From the IMG/VR virus record IMGVR_UViG_3300049847_000305, positions 1-27,462 of that record: a stretch of DNA of 27,462 nucleotides; one strand, written 5' to 3'. Source of the stretch: a virus. Positions within the stretch are counted from its first letter, which is position 1. Every line of letters begins with the position of its first letter. Below, piece after piece: positions 13,847 to 20,771 of the stretch. The notes under the pieces are model-generated. The model saw only the letters and a list, made by a program, of their open reading frames with translations, was not told the DNA's origin and made no database searches. Made by a program: the position numbers and the translations under genes.

Positions 13847-14030
13847 CACAGCATATATTCAATTCTTTATTAGGGAAAAGATTCACTAATACAAGGAAAA
13901 ACGCGGATAATCGCAAGAAATGGGCCCAAAACGTGTCCAATAAATTCAGTAACTTGAATGTATGGTCACATATGGTTGTCAACGGTTGGCAACACATCGG
14001 CAACCGCGCAAAGGGGCGAAGCCTCTCATG

Positions 14031-14056
14031 TTGTTGCCAGTGTTGCCAGTGTAGAC
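14031..14056. repeat. Left arm of a 26-bp inverted repeat
   Basis: This arm matches the reverse complement of 14152-14177 at 25 of 26 positions; the single difference is G versus T in the inner repeat. The arms are 95 bases apart. Each arm carries two iteron copies, so the symmetry may reflect two mirrored binding platforms rather than an RNA hairpin. Confidence 0.7.
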
Positions 14057-14151
14057 AATTATTCTCTTCTCTTCTTCTAGAGTAGAAATAAGAGGGTGGG
14101 GGGGGCCGTACGCATCAGAAAGAGAGGGTGGGGTATGTGCGCGTTTTCGTC

Positions 14152-14177
14152 GTCTACACTGTCAACACTGGCAACAA
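14152..14177. repeat. Right arm of a 26-bp inverted repeat
   Basis: This is the partner of 14031-14056. It starts GTCTACACTGTCAACACTGG and continues into further direct CAACA copies toward 14240, so the right side of the cluster is longer than the left. Confidence 0.7.
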
Positions 14178-14308
14178 GTCAACAATTTCGCGTGTTTGCG
14201 TGTAGTCAACACGTGTTGCACCGTCTACAACAGTCAACACTATTGTAATATCAGGTGCTTGCAAAACCAGCTTGACCTAGCCTGTTTTGGGGATACTAGT
14301 AGGGTACC

Positions 14309-14701
14309 ATGATTACACAAGAGCAACAGCGCAGAGTGAAGTATGAGGCTTGGTTGTCCAACCTTAGGCAGAGCGTGACGAACGCTGAGAGGTCCCTAGT
14401 TGACGCTAGGAAGCGACTTGAGTCTGCACCTGCGTTCGCTTACGACCCTGACGTATTGACCTTCCTGCGAGGCCATATTGCCGTTTACCTCGCGCCACCT
14501 GACAGCCCTTTGCACCGCTCCCAGACAGTAGGGTACACATCTACTGGTCTGCGCAGCGTGTCAAAGAAGGTCCAGCGCGCAATGGTGAATGAGTTGAGGT
14601 CAGCCGGAATGTGGAAAGAGCTTGAGTGCGAGCTGAATGAGGCAGGTTACGAGCACTGCGTGAAAGTGCTGCAAGACATGCTTGGCTCTGTAAAGCCTTG
14701 A
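14309..14701 (+). CDS. First rightward early protein, function unknown
   Basis: The 130-residue protein starts at an ATG preceded by GTAGGG. It is largely helical with a basic N-terminal half (EQQRRVKYEAWLSNLRQSVTNAERSLVDARKRLES), then STGLRSVSKKVQRAMVNELRSAGMWKELECEL and a C-terminal helix. There is no catalytic motif. TTGACC at 14272-14277 is a possible -35, but no good -10 follows at standard spacing, so the promoter is uncertain. It directly follows the control region; first genes of early operons often take over host functions, but I see no motif to assign one. Confidence 0.7.
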   Translation: MITQEQQRRVKYEAWLSNLRQSVTNAERSLVDARKRLESAPAFAYDPDVLTFLRGHIAVYLAPPDSPLHRSQTVGYTSTGLRSVSKKVQRAMVNELRSAGMWKELECELNEAGYEHCVKVLQDMLGSVKP

Positions 14702-14758
14702 CAATGTAGGTCTACAGCTCTTTTACACGCACACCGACTAAGCGCCCGTAAATACAAT

Positions 14759-14771
14759 GACACAGTGTGTC
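14759..14771. repeat. Palindrome GACACA-G-TGTGTC
   Basis: Two perfect 6-base arms flank a single G in the 225-base gap between two early genes. The gap otherwise shows no clear promoter, so this is a possible operator for the small-gene run starting at 14927. Confidence 0.45.
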
Positions 14772-14926
14772 GGTCGATTCCTAAAAATACCGCTTCAACT
14801 GGAATTCTGATTTATTTCGGCATTTATTTCAGCGAATCCCTCAGCAGTTACGTGCGCTTAGGCCGTTCCGCCAACGAATAAAAGAGTTCGAAAAAGGTCA
14901 GCAGAAGGGCTATTAGTGAGAGGACA

Positions 14927-15190
14927 ATGACGGTCCCTCAGAAAGCCGAGCATCCCGTGCACATCACCGACCCCCGAATCCAAGAAGCGAAGCTGAAGTT
15001 GGATGTAGTACGCCAAGCACTCGCAGACGCCGTACTCCAGCTGCATAAGGTAGATGCCGACGAGTGCATGGGTTACATCGTACCCGACTATATCGTCGAG
15101 GAAATCAAAGCCCTTAGCCTCGCCGAAATTGAGGCTCGTAACGAATTCCGAAAGCTCGTCGGGAGTGTGTCGACGGGGGTGGAGTCATGA
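14927..15190 (+). CDS. Small helical early protein, unknown
   Basis: The ATG at 14927 follows GAGAGG. The 87-residue product is helical (RIQEAKLKLDVVRQALADAVLQLHKV, IVEEIKALSLAEIEARNEFRKLVG) with mixed charge and moderate coiled-coil potential. Its TGA overlaps the next ATG by an ATGA junction, so it heads a coupled run of five small genes. I do not recognise it. Confidence 0.65.
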   Translation: MTVPQKAEHPVHITDPRIQEAKLKLDVVRQALADAVLQLHKVDADECMGYIVPDYIVEEIKALSLAEIEARNEFRKLVGSVSTGVES

Positions 15191-15348
15191 TGCAATCGAA
15201 CGAGCACCAACTACTGTGTTTGCTGGCTATGTCGTTGTGGACATCGAACAAGAAAATCGAGGTCTTACCCACCATCAAAGTCTACCTGCCGTGCGAAGAA
15301 GTAAGCATCGTTTACACCACCACTGAAATGAGAGGGTCTACATTATGA
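15187..15348 (+). CDS. 53-residue protein linked by overlaps on both sides
   Basis: This gene has an ATG at 15187 overlapping the upstream TGA and a TGA overlapping the ATG at 15345, so both ends show ATGA-type coupling. The frame is short but uninterrupted. The protein (MMQSNEHQLLCLLAMSLWTS...) has a hydrophobic N-terminal stretch of about 12 residues, then KKIEVLPTIKVYLPCEEVSIVYTT, which is strand-prone. It may be a small membrane-associated or beta-hairpin protein. Gene status rests on the perfect fit between neighbours. Confidence 0.55.
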   Translation: MMQSNEHQLLCLLAMSLWTSNKKIEVLPTIKVYLPCEEVSIVYTTTEMRGSTL

Positions 15349-15755
15349 GCCGCACGAGCCGAACGGTTTACGACGCAGTGCATCAAGAGGCGTACAACAT
15401 GGTGCGAGACATTGTCGAGGGCATCAAAGCCGATGACAGCATCACCACCGAAGACGAGCTTTACGACGCGGTGCATCAAGCGTGCGATGATGCCCTAATC
15501 TACACCGTTGACCAGTACACCTGCCTGTGGGGTCTGCCTGACGCCGATGATGCAATCGAGGAGGGTATGGTGGAGCCTAAGACGGTGCAGGGAGTGGTCG
15601 CAGCACAAGCCTACCTGAACATCGCGCAAGCGGTTAACGAGCACCACGAGGAGTTTATGGACATCATCGCCCAACGCGCCGACCGTGAAAACGATGCGCG
15701 TATTGACGCGGTCATTGCCGATGGTGGACCTAACGACGCGGTGCGCGATGAGTGA
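15345..15755 (+). CDS. Acidic early protein with repeated YDAVHQ motif
   Basis: The 136-residue product is strongly acidic (many Asp and Glu) and helical. YDAVHQEAYNM near residue 9 and YDAVHQACDDA near residue 40 are an internal duplication. The remainder (AIEEGMVEPKTVQGVVAAQAYLNIAQAVNEHHEEF) is helical. Small acidic early phage proteins are often inhibitors or DNA mimics of host enzymes, but that is only a possibility here. GAGAGGG lies upstream of the ATG, which overlaps the previous stop. Confidence 0.65.
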   Translation: MSRTSRTVYDAVHQEAYNMVRDIVEGIKADDSITTEDELYDAVHQACDDALIYTVDQYTCLWGLPDADDAIEEGMVEPKTVQGVVAAQAYLNIAQAVNEHHEEFMDIIAQRADRENDARIDAVIADGGPNDAVRDE

Positions 15756-15963
15756 AGACATGGAGTGGATTGCGAAACGATGGCCCGATTACCCGTGGAC
15801 CCTGGAGGCGCTTGCCCGGGAGGTCGAGTTGATTGAAGAGCACGAAGAATACCAGAGGGAGCTTGCGAGGGTGTGCCCGACCGACGAGCCACCGCAGTTC
15901 AATTCCCCCGCCGAGTTTAGGGCGTTTAAAAAAGTCTTTGTGAAAGTGGAGGGCCACTCGTGA
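15748..15963 (+). CDS. Small acidic protein, unknown
   Basis: I choose the ATG at 15748, which overlaps the end of the previous gene by 8 bases; the frame is open further upstream but only inside that gene. The 71-residue protein (MSEDMEWIAKRWPDYPWTLEALAREVELIEEHEEYQRELAR) is acidic and helical at the N-terminus with a basic C-terminal end (AFKKVFVKVEGHS). No family is recognised. It is the fourth gene in the coupled run. Confidence 0.6.
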   Translation: MSEDMEWIAKRWPDYPWTLEALAREVELIEEHEEYQRELARVCPTDEPPQFNSPAEFRAFKKVFVKVEGHS

Positions 15964-16184
15964 GCTTGTACTACTTGACATCGATGGACGATAACGTCAC
16001 ACGAACGGTGCAGCTCAGGGACCTGGTCAAAACCCTGCTTAAGTGTGAGGCTCGACTGACGACACCATCACCAAACTACACCGCGCGTTTCGTTCCTCGC
16101 GACCCACGACTCGGTCCCATTATCGTCTCATGGGCTACGCCCGATGCACAGCGTAGATTCTTAGCGGTTTTCTTCCCCCTTTAG
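15960..16184 (+). CDS. Small basic protein ending the first early run
   Basis: A GTG start at 15960 overlaps the upstream TGA (GTGA). The 74-residue protein (MSLYYLTSMDDNVTRTVQLRDLVKTLLKCEARLTT, ...RFVPRDPRLGPIIVSWATPDAQRRFLAVFFPL) has a helical first half and a strand-prone second half. It ends 9 bases before a strong terminator hairpin, marking the end of this transcription unit. The function is unknown. Confidence 0.6.
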   Translation: MSLYYLTSMDDNVTRTVQLRDLVKTLLKCEARLTTPSPNYTARFVPRDPRLGPIIVSWATPDAQRRFLAVFFPL

Positions 16185-16192
16185 CTCCCAAG

Positions 16193-16224
16193 ACGACCTT
16201 GGCCCCTTGTGGGGCTTTTGTCGT
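16193..16224 (+). terminator. Rho-independent terminator between early run and primase-helicase
   Basis: GGCCCC (16201-16206) pairs with GGGGCT (16211-16216) around a TTGT loop and is followed by TTTT. An outer ACGAC/GTCGT pair (16193-16197 with 16220-16224) can extend the stem. It lies directly after the stop at 16184, so the primase-helicase needs read-through or its own promoter. Confidence 0.75.
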
Positions 16225-16286
16225 TGACGACACTACCCCTAGTGGCTTGCGTACCTAACCTAACCCGTGGCACCTTGTACGACCCT

Positions 16287-18581
16287 ATGACGACATCAGC
16301 CGTCGAGTACGCAATCACCTATTACGCCCCCAACCCGACCGGTAGACCTACGGCGCAAGCCAGTAGGGGTGATACTCTTACCGTCCCCCTCGCCGAGCTT
16401 ATCGACTCCGTCACCGACTATGTCGACAGCGACCGTAAGGACCTCGCACCCGCTTGGTCCCCCATTACCTACACCGACGGTATACGTAAGTCGCATGGCG
16501 CCTTAGCGGTGTGTGCGCTTGTGTACGACCTTGACCACAGCGACCCAAACGACACCACCACAGGTCCACCCACAAATACCCAGTTGGAGGCACTTAGTGC
16601 GCGCTTGGAGCACCTCGGGTGGGTGTACGCTATCCACGAGACCTACACCGCAGGTCGCTGGCGTCTTGTGGTTCCGCTCGCCTCACCCGTGCACCCTAAG
16701 GAGTACCCAGCTGCCCGCGTGTGGGGGTTAGAGCAACTAGGTAACCCGCCGGCCGACCCAGCCACTGGCGACCTCGCACGGCTCTTTTATGCACCCTCCA
16801 GGCCAACGGGCACCGAGCGCCGCTCGACATCGGGTGGCACGATTCTGGCAGATTTCAAGAGTCATGCCACCCACCTTGACCCACATGTAGGCGCTTCACC
16901 CCACTCCACCCACCCCGAGGGAAGTAATTTTTCCCCAGAGGATTCGCCCTCAAAATTTTTGGGCCCCGGGGGAAGTAATTTTTCTGCAGAACCTTTCGAC
17001 CTAGAAATTTTGGCCACCGAGGTTTCCAAGTCCCTCAGCCCGCACCGCGACGCCATGAAATCCCTCATTGACGGGACTTTACGCGTCCCCCCCGGCAGCC
17101 GGGAAAACGTCATGCACCCCCTCATGTGCGCGATGGCCCAGCTCCGAGCAGCACCCTCCGAAAAAGTAATGGAGACGATGGTACGTCGCGTGCTCGAAGT
17201 GCGTGAAGGTGCAGAAGAACACCTTGAGGAGTGGGTCTCTAAAGCGCTCGACTCCTACAAGCGAGGCGCAGATTACGCGGGAAGTAAATCGGCTGCAGCT
17301 TCTTTGGCCCAGAAATTTTTTGAGGACAAAGCCAGGGAGCCCGGGAACGAGTGGATGACCCTACTCGAGCGCACGGGCAAGGACGGAGGTGGCCCCGTCA
17401 AGGCCAACGAGATGAACGTCATCACCATTCTACGCAATGATGAGGCCTTCCGAGGATTCCTTCGATGGAATGTTCTGAAGCAGCGAGCGGAAATCATCGG
17501 GGGTGTACTCAACACCATACCCGAGAGCGCACGAGACGACCTCGGGGTACACCTTGCGGCATGGTTCCAGGGCAGCGTGCACAAGTGCGCGGTAAGTCGT
17601 GACATGGCGGGGGCATGCATGCAGTCCATTGCCCTGGAGAACCCTTACGACCCGGTGCGCGAGTACCTTGACGGCCTGCCCAAGTGGGATGGGGTGGCGC
17701 GCCTGGGGAACCTCCTGAAGGACTACGCTGGCGCCCTAGGTAACCAGAACTGGATTCGAACCGTATCCACCAAGTTCTTCATCTCGGCCATAGCTCGCGC
17801 CATGGAACCAGGGTGCCAGGTCGACACGGTACTCGTCCTCATGGGAAAGCAGGGAGGCGGGAAGACGTCCCTGGTGCGCGTTATGGGTGCCGGGTTCCAC
17901 GTAGAGACCAGCCTTGACCTTCACAACAAGGACGCGGTCATGACGGCAGCGGGGAACTGGCTCGTAGAGCTTGGAGAACTGGCGTCATTGCGCAAGTCGG
18001 ACATCGAGTCCAGCCGCAACTTCATCACCCGGAAGGAAGACCAGATTAGACTGCCATATGGAAGGTCTATCCGTACTATACCTAGACGGTGCGTCTTCAT
18101 CGGCACTACTAATAGTACCACACCGTTGCAGGACCCGGACGGGAGCCGACGGTACTGGGTGGTGGCGGTAGGGAGGGTAGATACGGCCGGCCTTGAGAAG
18201 GTTCGAGGGCAGATGTGGGCCGAGGCTCTGCACTACTACAAGCAGGGGGTGTCCTGGTGGCTGGATGATGCTGAGACCGAAATCGCCGAGAACGAGGCCA
18301 GGGCGTTCGAAGCCGAGGACCCTGTTCGTCAAACCATCATTGCGTGGCTCTCCACCAACAGAAAGCGGCCAGAGTACATAAGCACGCACGACATCGCTAC
18401 GAGCTGGCTCGGGTGGCAGTCATACCAGATTAATACAGCCACACTGAGCAACATCGGGCGCGAGCTGAACAAGCTAGGCTGGCCCAGGAAGAAGAAACGC
18501 TCCGAGGGTACCGTCATAACCGTGTACGCGGTCCCCAGGTGGCAAGAAAATGAGGAAGCATCCCTTGACACAGATGCCTGA
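16287..18581 (+). CDS. Primase-helicase of the VapE/D5 type
   Basis: This fused replication protein probably primes and unwinds phage DNA. I use the ATG at 16287; an earlier in-frame GTG at 16209 lies within the terminator hairpin. The N-terminal domain has the primase-like acidic pair YDLDH (D81, D83) and, later, the pattern LGWVYAIHETYTAGRWRLVVPL and DLARLFYAPSRPTG of D5/RepB-associated primases. After a linker of about residues 195-245 comes a superfamily 3-like, VirE/VapE-type ATPase with Walker A GKQGGGKT at 520-527, then NWLVELGELASLRKSDIE, TTN near residue 603 and GSRRYW at 619-624 (arginine-finger region). It has 764 residues. No Shine-Dalgarno sequence is evident before the chosen start, so the exact N-terminus is uncertain. 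Confidence 0.82.
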   Translation: MTTSAVEYAITYYAPNPTGRPTAQASRGDTLTVPLAELIDSVTDYVDSDRKDLAPAWSPITYTDGIRKSHGALAVCALVYDLDHSDPNDTTTGPPTNTQLEALSARLEHLGWVYAIHETYTAGRWRLVVPLASPVHPKEYPAARVWGLEQLGNPPADPATGDLARLFYAPSRPTGTERRSTSGGTILADFKSHATHLDPHVGASPHSTHPEGSNFSPEDSPSKFLGPGGSNFSAEPFDLEILATEVSKSLSPHRDAMKSLIDGTLRVPPGSRENVMHPLMCAMAQLRAAPSEKVMETMVRRVLEVREGAEEHLEEWVSKALDSYKRGADYAGSKSAAASLAQKFFEDKAREPGNEWMTLLERTGKDGGGPVKANEMNVITILRNDEAFRGFLRWNVLKQRAEIIGGVLNTIPESARDDLGVHLAAWFQGSVHKCAVSRDMAGACMQSIALENPYDPVREYLDGLPKWDGVARLGNLLKDYAGALGNQNWIRTVSTKFFISAIARAMEPGCQVDTVLVLMGKQGGGKTSLVRVMGAGFHVETSLDLHNKDAVMTAAGNWLVELGELASLRKSDIESSRNFITRKEDQIRLPYGRSIRTIPRRCVFIGTTNSTTPLQDPDGSRRYWVVAVGRVDTAGLEKVRGQMWAEALHYYKQGVSWWLDDAETEIAENEARAFEAEDPVRQTIIAWLSTNRKRPEYISTHDIATSWLGWQSYQINTATLSNIGRELNKLGWPRKKKRSEGTVITVYAVPRWQENEEASLDTDA
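16920..16984 (+). repeat. Direct repeat in the primase-helicase linker
   Basis: GGAAGTAATTTTTC occurs at 16920-16933 and again at 16971-16984, 51 bases apart in the same frame, each encoding the core of GSNFS. It lies in the linker between the primase and ATPase domains and probably arose by duplication. Confidence 0.6.
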
Positions 18582-18592
18582 AACATTATTAT
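18565..18592 (+). promoter_or_regulatory. Promoter for the lipoprotein-sigma operon
   Basis: TTGACA (perfect -35) at 18565-18570, a 16-base spacer and TATTAT at 18587-18592 form a strong sigma-70-like promoter inside the end of the primase-helicase gene. The spacer and -10 contain GAAACATTATTA, the core found three times upstream of the virion operon, at the same offset from the -35 place. The expected start site, about 7 bases after the -10, coincides with the ATG of the next gene at 18599. Confidence 0.7.
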
Positions 18593-18598
18593 TCGAAT

Positions 18599-19072
18599 AT
18601 GAGACTAGCTCTTCTTCTCCTGCCCCTGTTTTTCAGCTGTGTCACTAACGTAGAGCGCACAGAATGCGGTATGGCGGTGGGAGGTGACGACCAGAACGGA
18701 AGCGACACCTGGTTAACGCTTGCGGACCTCCAGGCAGCCGAGACAAAGCTCTTGGACGCCATCGACCTCGTAGCGTTCGACCCCAAGCTCAAAAGCCGAG
18801 CCAACAACTGCGCAGCGCTCAACGGTTGGGTCGTCAACGTGCACTCGAGCAATCGATGGCGCTACCCCGGAATCGACTACGAGGTGTCGGGGCTGACGTG
18901 GTGCCTGATGAAGACTTCCACCATCGATACGCCTCAGAACGAAGTCAGCTGGCAGCGTTCGAGTCTGGCGCACGAGCTGGTACACGCAGCACAGCGATGC
19001 GAAGACCGAGAGCACATCAACTGGGCGAAGTACCAACTCTTCCAGGCCATCGATATGGCGGTCAGCCGATGA
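18599..19072 (+). CDS. Predicted lipoprotein with HExxH metallopeptidase motif
   Basis: The 157-residue protein starts with a short signal sequence (MRLALLLLPLFFSC): a basic residue, a Leu-rich core, and a lipobox-like FFSC that would make Cys14 the lipidated residue. Near the C-terminus lies HELVH (H125, E126, H129) preceded by SSLA, the zinc-binding helix of many metallopeptidases; H139 or E138 is a possible third ligand. Four further cysteines (23, 71, 102, 134) could form disulfides outside the cytoplasm. The protein would sit on a membrane facing the periplasm, so roles in superinfection exclusion, envelope remodelling or lysis are conceivable. No ribosome binding site precedes the ATG, fitting a leaderless mRNA. 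Its stop overlaps the sigma gene. Confidence 0.72.
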   Translation: MRLALLLLPLFFSCVTNVERTECGMAVGGDDQNGSDTWLTLADLQAAETKLLDAIDLVAFDPKLKSRANNCAALNGWVVNVHSSNRWRYPGIDYEVSGLTWCLMKTSTIDTPQNEVSWQRSSLAHELVHAAQRCEDREHINWAKYQLFQAIDMAVSR

Positions 19073-19614
19073 ATCTCCAAAAAAGGCTCAGAATATGTCG
19101 ACATCTGGTGAAATCTCTTATTAGGAGATTTCCCCGCTTCAAACAGTACCGAGAGGACTTAGTCCAAGAAGCTTTTCTAGGCATGCTAAGAGCCGATGTG
19201 CTTGGCTATGACGCCTCTAGGTCATCACACTCTACTTACCTTGGTATGTGGGGCAGGGCTTACGCCTTTAACTACCTGCGACATAGGCTTAAGAAGCACG
19301 CTGCCGAGCTATCCATAAAAGTGGATGATGAGGCCGACACAGATAATATACTGGAAGTAATTCCTACACAGGAACAGTCACCCGAGGAAATTTACAGCTA
19401 TAACGAGCAAGCTCAACTTTTTAAAGCAACTCTTAAAGCCAGGGCTCGAAAAGCTTTCAGTAACCCCGAAGCGCGTAAGAAGGCCTTAGCCATCGCTATT
19501 GCACGGCTCAGCGGTAGAACGCTTGCGGACATCGCCAAAGAGTTCGGAGTATCACGTCAACGCATCGAGCAGTTCAACTCAAAAATGGGTCTTTCAGTGG
19601 GGGTACAATTATGA
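19069..19614 (+). CDS. Phage-encoded sigma-70-family factor
   Basis: The ATG at 19069 overlaps the lipoprotein's TGA (ATGA). The 181-residue protein has a region 2-like segment at about residues 26-75 (YREDLVQEAFLGMLRA, then SSHSTYLGMWGRAYAFNYLRHRLK) matching the 'DLxQEaflgllrA...fxtYlxxxirxxixxylR' pattern. A region 4 helix-turn-helix follows at about 150-172 (RTLADIAKEFGVSRQRIEQFNSKM). Between them is an acidic linker. It would redirect host RNA polymerase to phage promoters; the shared motif at 18565-18592 and 13365-13479 is a candidate target. Base use is more AT-rich than in the neighbouring nuclease genes. It is smaller than housekeeping factors and similar in size to alternative factors. 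Confidence 0.85.
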   Translation: MNLQKRLRICRHLVKSLIRRFPRFKQYREDLVQEAFLGMLRADVLGYDASRSSHSTYLGMWGRAYAFNYLRHRLKKHAAELSIKVDDEADTDNILEVIPTQEQSPEEIYSYNEQAQLFKATLKARARKAFSNPEARKKALAIAIARLSGRTLADIAKEFGVSRQRIEQFNSKMGLSVGVQL

Positions 19615-20078
19615 ACCAGTGCGACAGGTGTTATCAGACGATGGGCTCGGGGGCGCTGTGCTATGATTGTGAAGTAGAGATTGAGACGGAGGAGAACCAC
19701 AGGAAAGAAATCGCCAAGGCCCGCGAAGAGCAGCGCGAGGCGTGCATGGACGCGGTGTATGACGCCGACAGTAATTACGGCTGTGATTGTTGGTATGCTG
19801 TCAAGAACGCGTCCCTCGACGCCACGCCCCTGGCCGACCGGATTCGAGAGCTGGAGGCGCAACACCTTCGCGACCAGGACGAACTGGGCAAACTCGACGC
19901 TGAATTGCTTGTCATGCACGCGCGGCACAAAGCCGAACTGCGCCGAGTCGCGGAGGCTGTGTTGGAATTGTGCGACAAAACGCTACGCGAGGACACTGAC
20001 TATTCCTGCATGAACCCGTTCCCCTTCCCCTGCCTGCGTACACTGAACCTCGACGCGATTCTTGGAGGTGGCGAGTGA
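19611..20078 (+). CDS. Zinc-ribbon and coiled-coil protein, unknown
   Basis: The ATG overlaps the sigma stop (ATGA) and has GGGGG upstream. The 155-residue protein has an N-terminal CDRCYQTMGSGALCYDC with two C-x2-C knuckles, a likely zinc ribbon, then a charged helix (EENHRKEIAKAREEQREACM), a CDCWY cluster, and a long coiled coil (IRELEAQHLRDQDELGKLDAELLVMHARHKAELRRVAEAVLEL). Co-expression with the sigma factor hints at a transcription-related or scaffold role, but this is inference only. Confidence 0.65.
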   Translation: MNQCDRCYQTMGSGALCYDCEVEIETEENHRKEIAKAREEQREACMDAVYDADSNYGCDCWYAVKNASLDATPLADRIRELEAQHLRDQDELGKLDAELLVMHARHKAELRRVAEAVLELCDKTLREDTDYSCMNPFPFPCLRTLNLDAILGGGE

Positions 20079-20281
20079 GCATATTTCTAGGTCTGGTAGC
20101 AGCTACCTTGGCAGTAGTCATGCCGTTCTGGATTTACGCCACCGTACAGGACACCAAGAGAGTCGAGCTAATAGAGCAGGCCCAGAGAGACGAGCTTCGT
20201 CAATTCGCCCACGAACTGGTTCGCCAGCTCAACGCCATTCCGGCTCGGCTTGACGCGCTGGAAAAGCGAGGTGGCGAGTGA
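20075..20281 (+). CDS. Small single-pass membrane protein with coiled coil
   Basis: The GTG start overlaps the upstream TGA and follows GGAGGTGGCGA, a strong ribosome binding site. The 68-residue protein has one transmembrane helix at about residues 2-22 (SIFLGLVAATLAVVMPFWIYA) and a charged helical remainder (VELIEQAQRDELRQFAHELVRQLNAIPARLDALEKRG). This build resembles i-spanins and small phage membrane anchors, but no o-spanin or endolysin gene is adjacent, so lysis function is unproven. Confidence 0.6.
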   Translation: MSIFLGLVAATLAVVMPFWIYATVQDTKRVELIEQAQRDELRQFAHELVRQLNAIPARLDALEKRGGE

Positions 20282-20526
20282 GCGTTAAAACAAACGAACC
20301 CTACGTGGAGATGGTTCTCCGAGCCGCTATTGCCAAGCACATAGCTAATCTGGAAGCAGAGCTTGGATTCGACGTGGCAGCAGGGAATTCATATGCGGCT
20401 GCACTGTCCTATGAGAAGCTAGAGCGCGCCAAAGAGCTTCTCCACGGTGACTTAGGGCTCTTCTCGAAAGCGGTCGTAGAGGACCTGCGAGGACGCCCGA
20501 ATCAACGCGACTGGAGTGACTCATGA
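20278..20526 (+). CDS. Small helical protein, unknown
   Basis: The GTG start overlaps the previous stop and is preceded by the same GAGGTGGCGAGTGAGC cassette as its upstream neighbour. The 82-residue protein is helical and mixed charge (EMVLRAAIAKHIANLEAELGFDVAAG, YEKLERAKELLHGDLGLFSKAVVEDLRG). No family is recognised. Confidence 0.55.
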   Translation: MSVKTNEPYVEMVLRAAIAKHIANLEAELGFDVAAGNSYAAALSYEKLERAKELLHGDLGLFSKAVVEDLRGRPNQRDWSDS

Positions 20527-20771
20527 CCGTGCTCACGTGTCGAGTGTGCGGCTGGGAGCTAAGCGCAGACAATGAGCTGTTGGATATGGTCTGTGGGTCT
20601 TGGCTCGGCTGCACCGGGGCTGCCTTGCGTTGGGGCCGTGAACTCGGAGTTCTCCCTTCGATGAGCGAAGCAAACATTCCAGCGGAGGCTCTCTGGTCCT
20701 CGCCCGAATGGGCCGTCTGCGTTGACGCTTGGATTGAAGCCGGTGCGCCCGGTTCGCGAGGTGGAAAATGA
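20523..20771 (+). CDS. Small cysteine-containing protein, unknown
   Basis: The ATG overlaps the upstream TGA. The 82-residue protein starts with LTCRVCGWEL, a C-x2-C pair, and has two more cysteines (VCGSWLGC) about 18 residues later, which could bind one zinc. The remainder is Trp-rich (ALRWGRELGV, WSSPEWAVCVDAWIEAG). No function can be assigned. Confidence 0.55.
   Translation: MTVLTCRVCGWELSADNELLDMVCGSWLGCTGAALRWGRELGVLPSMSEANIPAEALWSSPEWAVCVDAWIEAGAPGSRGGK

Larger units (their letters stand above)
13974..14246. repeat. Iteron-like cluster of CAACA repeats, candidate origin
   Basis: At least eight copies of a short element close to CTGKCAACA or AGTCAACA occur here in both orientations, for example ACTGTCAACA at 14158, ACTGGCAACA at 14167, and AGTCAACA copies near 14177, 14203 and 14232. 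TGTTGCCAGT appears twice in reverse at 14032-14050. A pyrimidine-rich tract and a GGGTGGGGGGGG run lie between the two halves. Clustered iterons beside an AT-rich segment (13741-13975) suggest binding of a replication initiator. Confidence 0.5.
13251..14308. other. Non-coding control region, candidate replication origin
   Basis: About 1 kb with no convincing gene longer than 14 codons lies between the leftward virion operon and the rightward early genes. From left to right it holds a double GATTTAAAT repeat, three leftward promoter-like units on a 29-bp grid, four rightward sites of sigma-54 type about 40 bp apart, a short SD-led frame, an AT-rich stretch with three inverted repeats (13741-13975), and a cluster of CAACA-type iterons with a 26-bp inverted repeat (13974-14246). 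Dense palindromes plus iterons next to an AT-rich tract between divergent operons are the usual makeup of a phage control region and origin. Origin function is inferred. Confidence 0.7.

Noticed and set aside
13818-14003. A 61-codon minus-strand frame in the control region
   Set aside because: It overlaps the 16-bp palindrome and AT-rich origin-like stretch, has no ribosome binding site, and encodes an unconvincing Cys/Leu/Phe-rich peptide.
16209-16286. An N-terminal extension of the primase-helicase starting at GTG 16209
   Set aside because: This start lies inside the terminator hairpin, and the extra 26 residues do not belong to the primase domain pattern, which begins after the ATG at 16287.
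16832-16853. A further GG-N10-GC match inside the primase-helicase gene
   Set aside because: The -12 part reads CTGGC rather than TTGC, it is a single site within a coding region, and such matches are expected by chance.
20075-20281. Calling the small membrane protein a spanin
   Set aside because: The build fits loosely, but there is no partner lipoprotein gene, endolysin or holin next to it, and the gene lies in the sigma-factor run.
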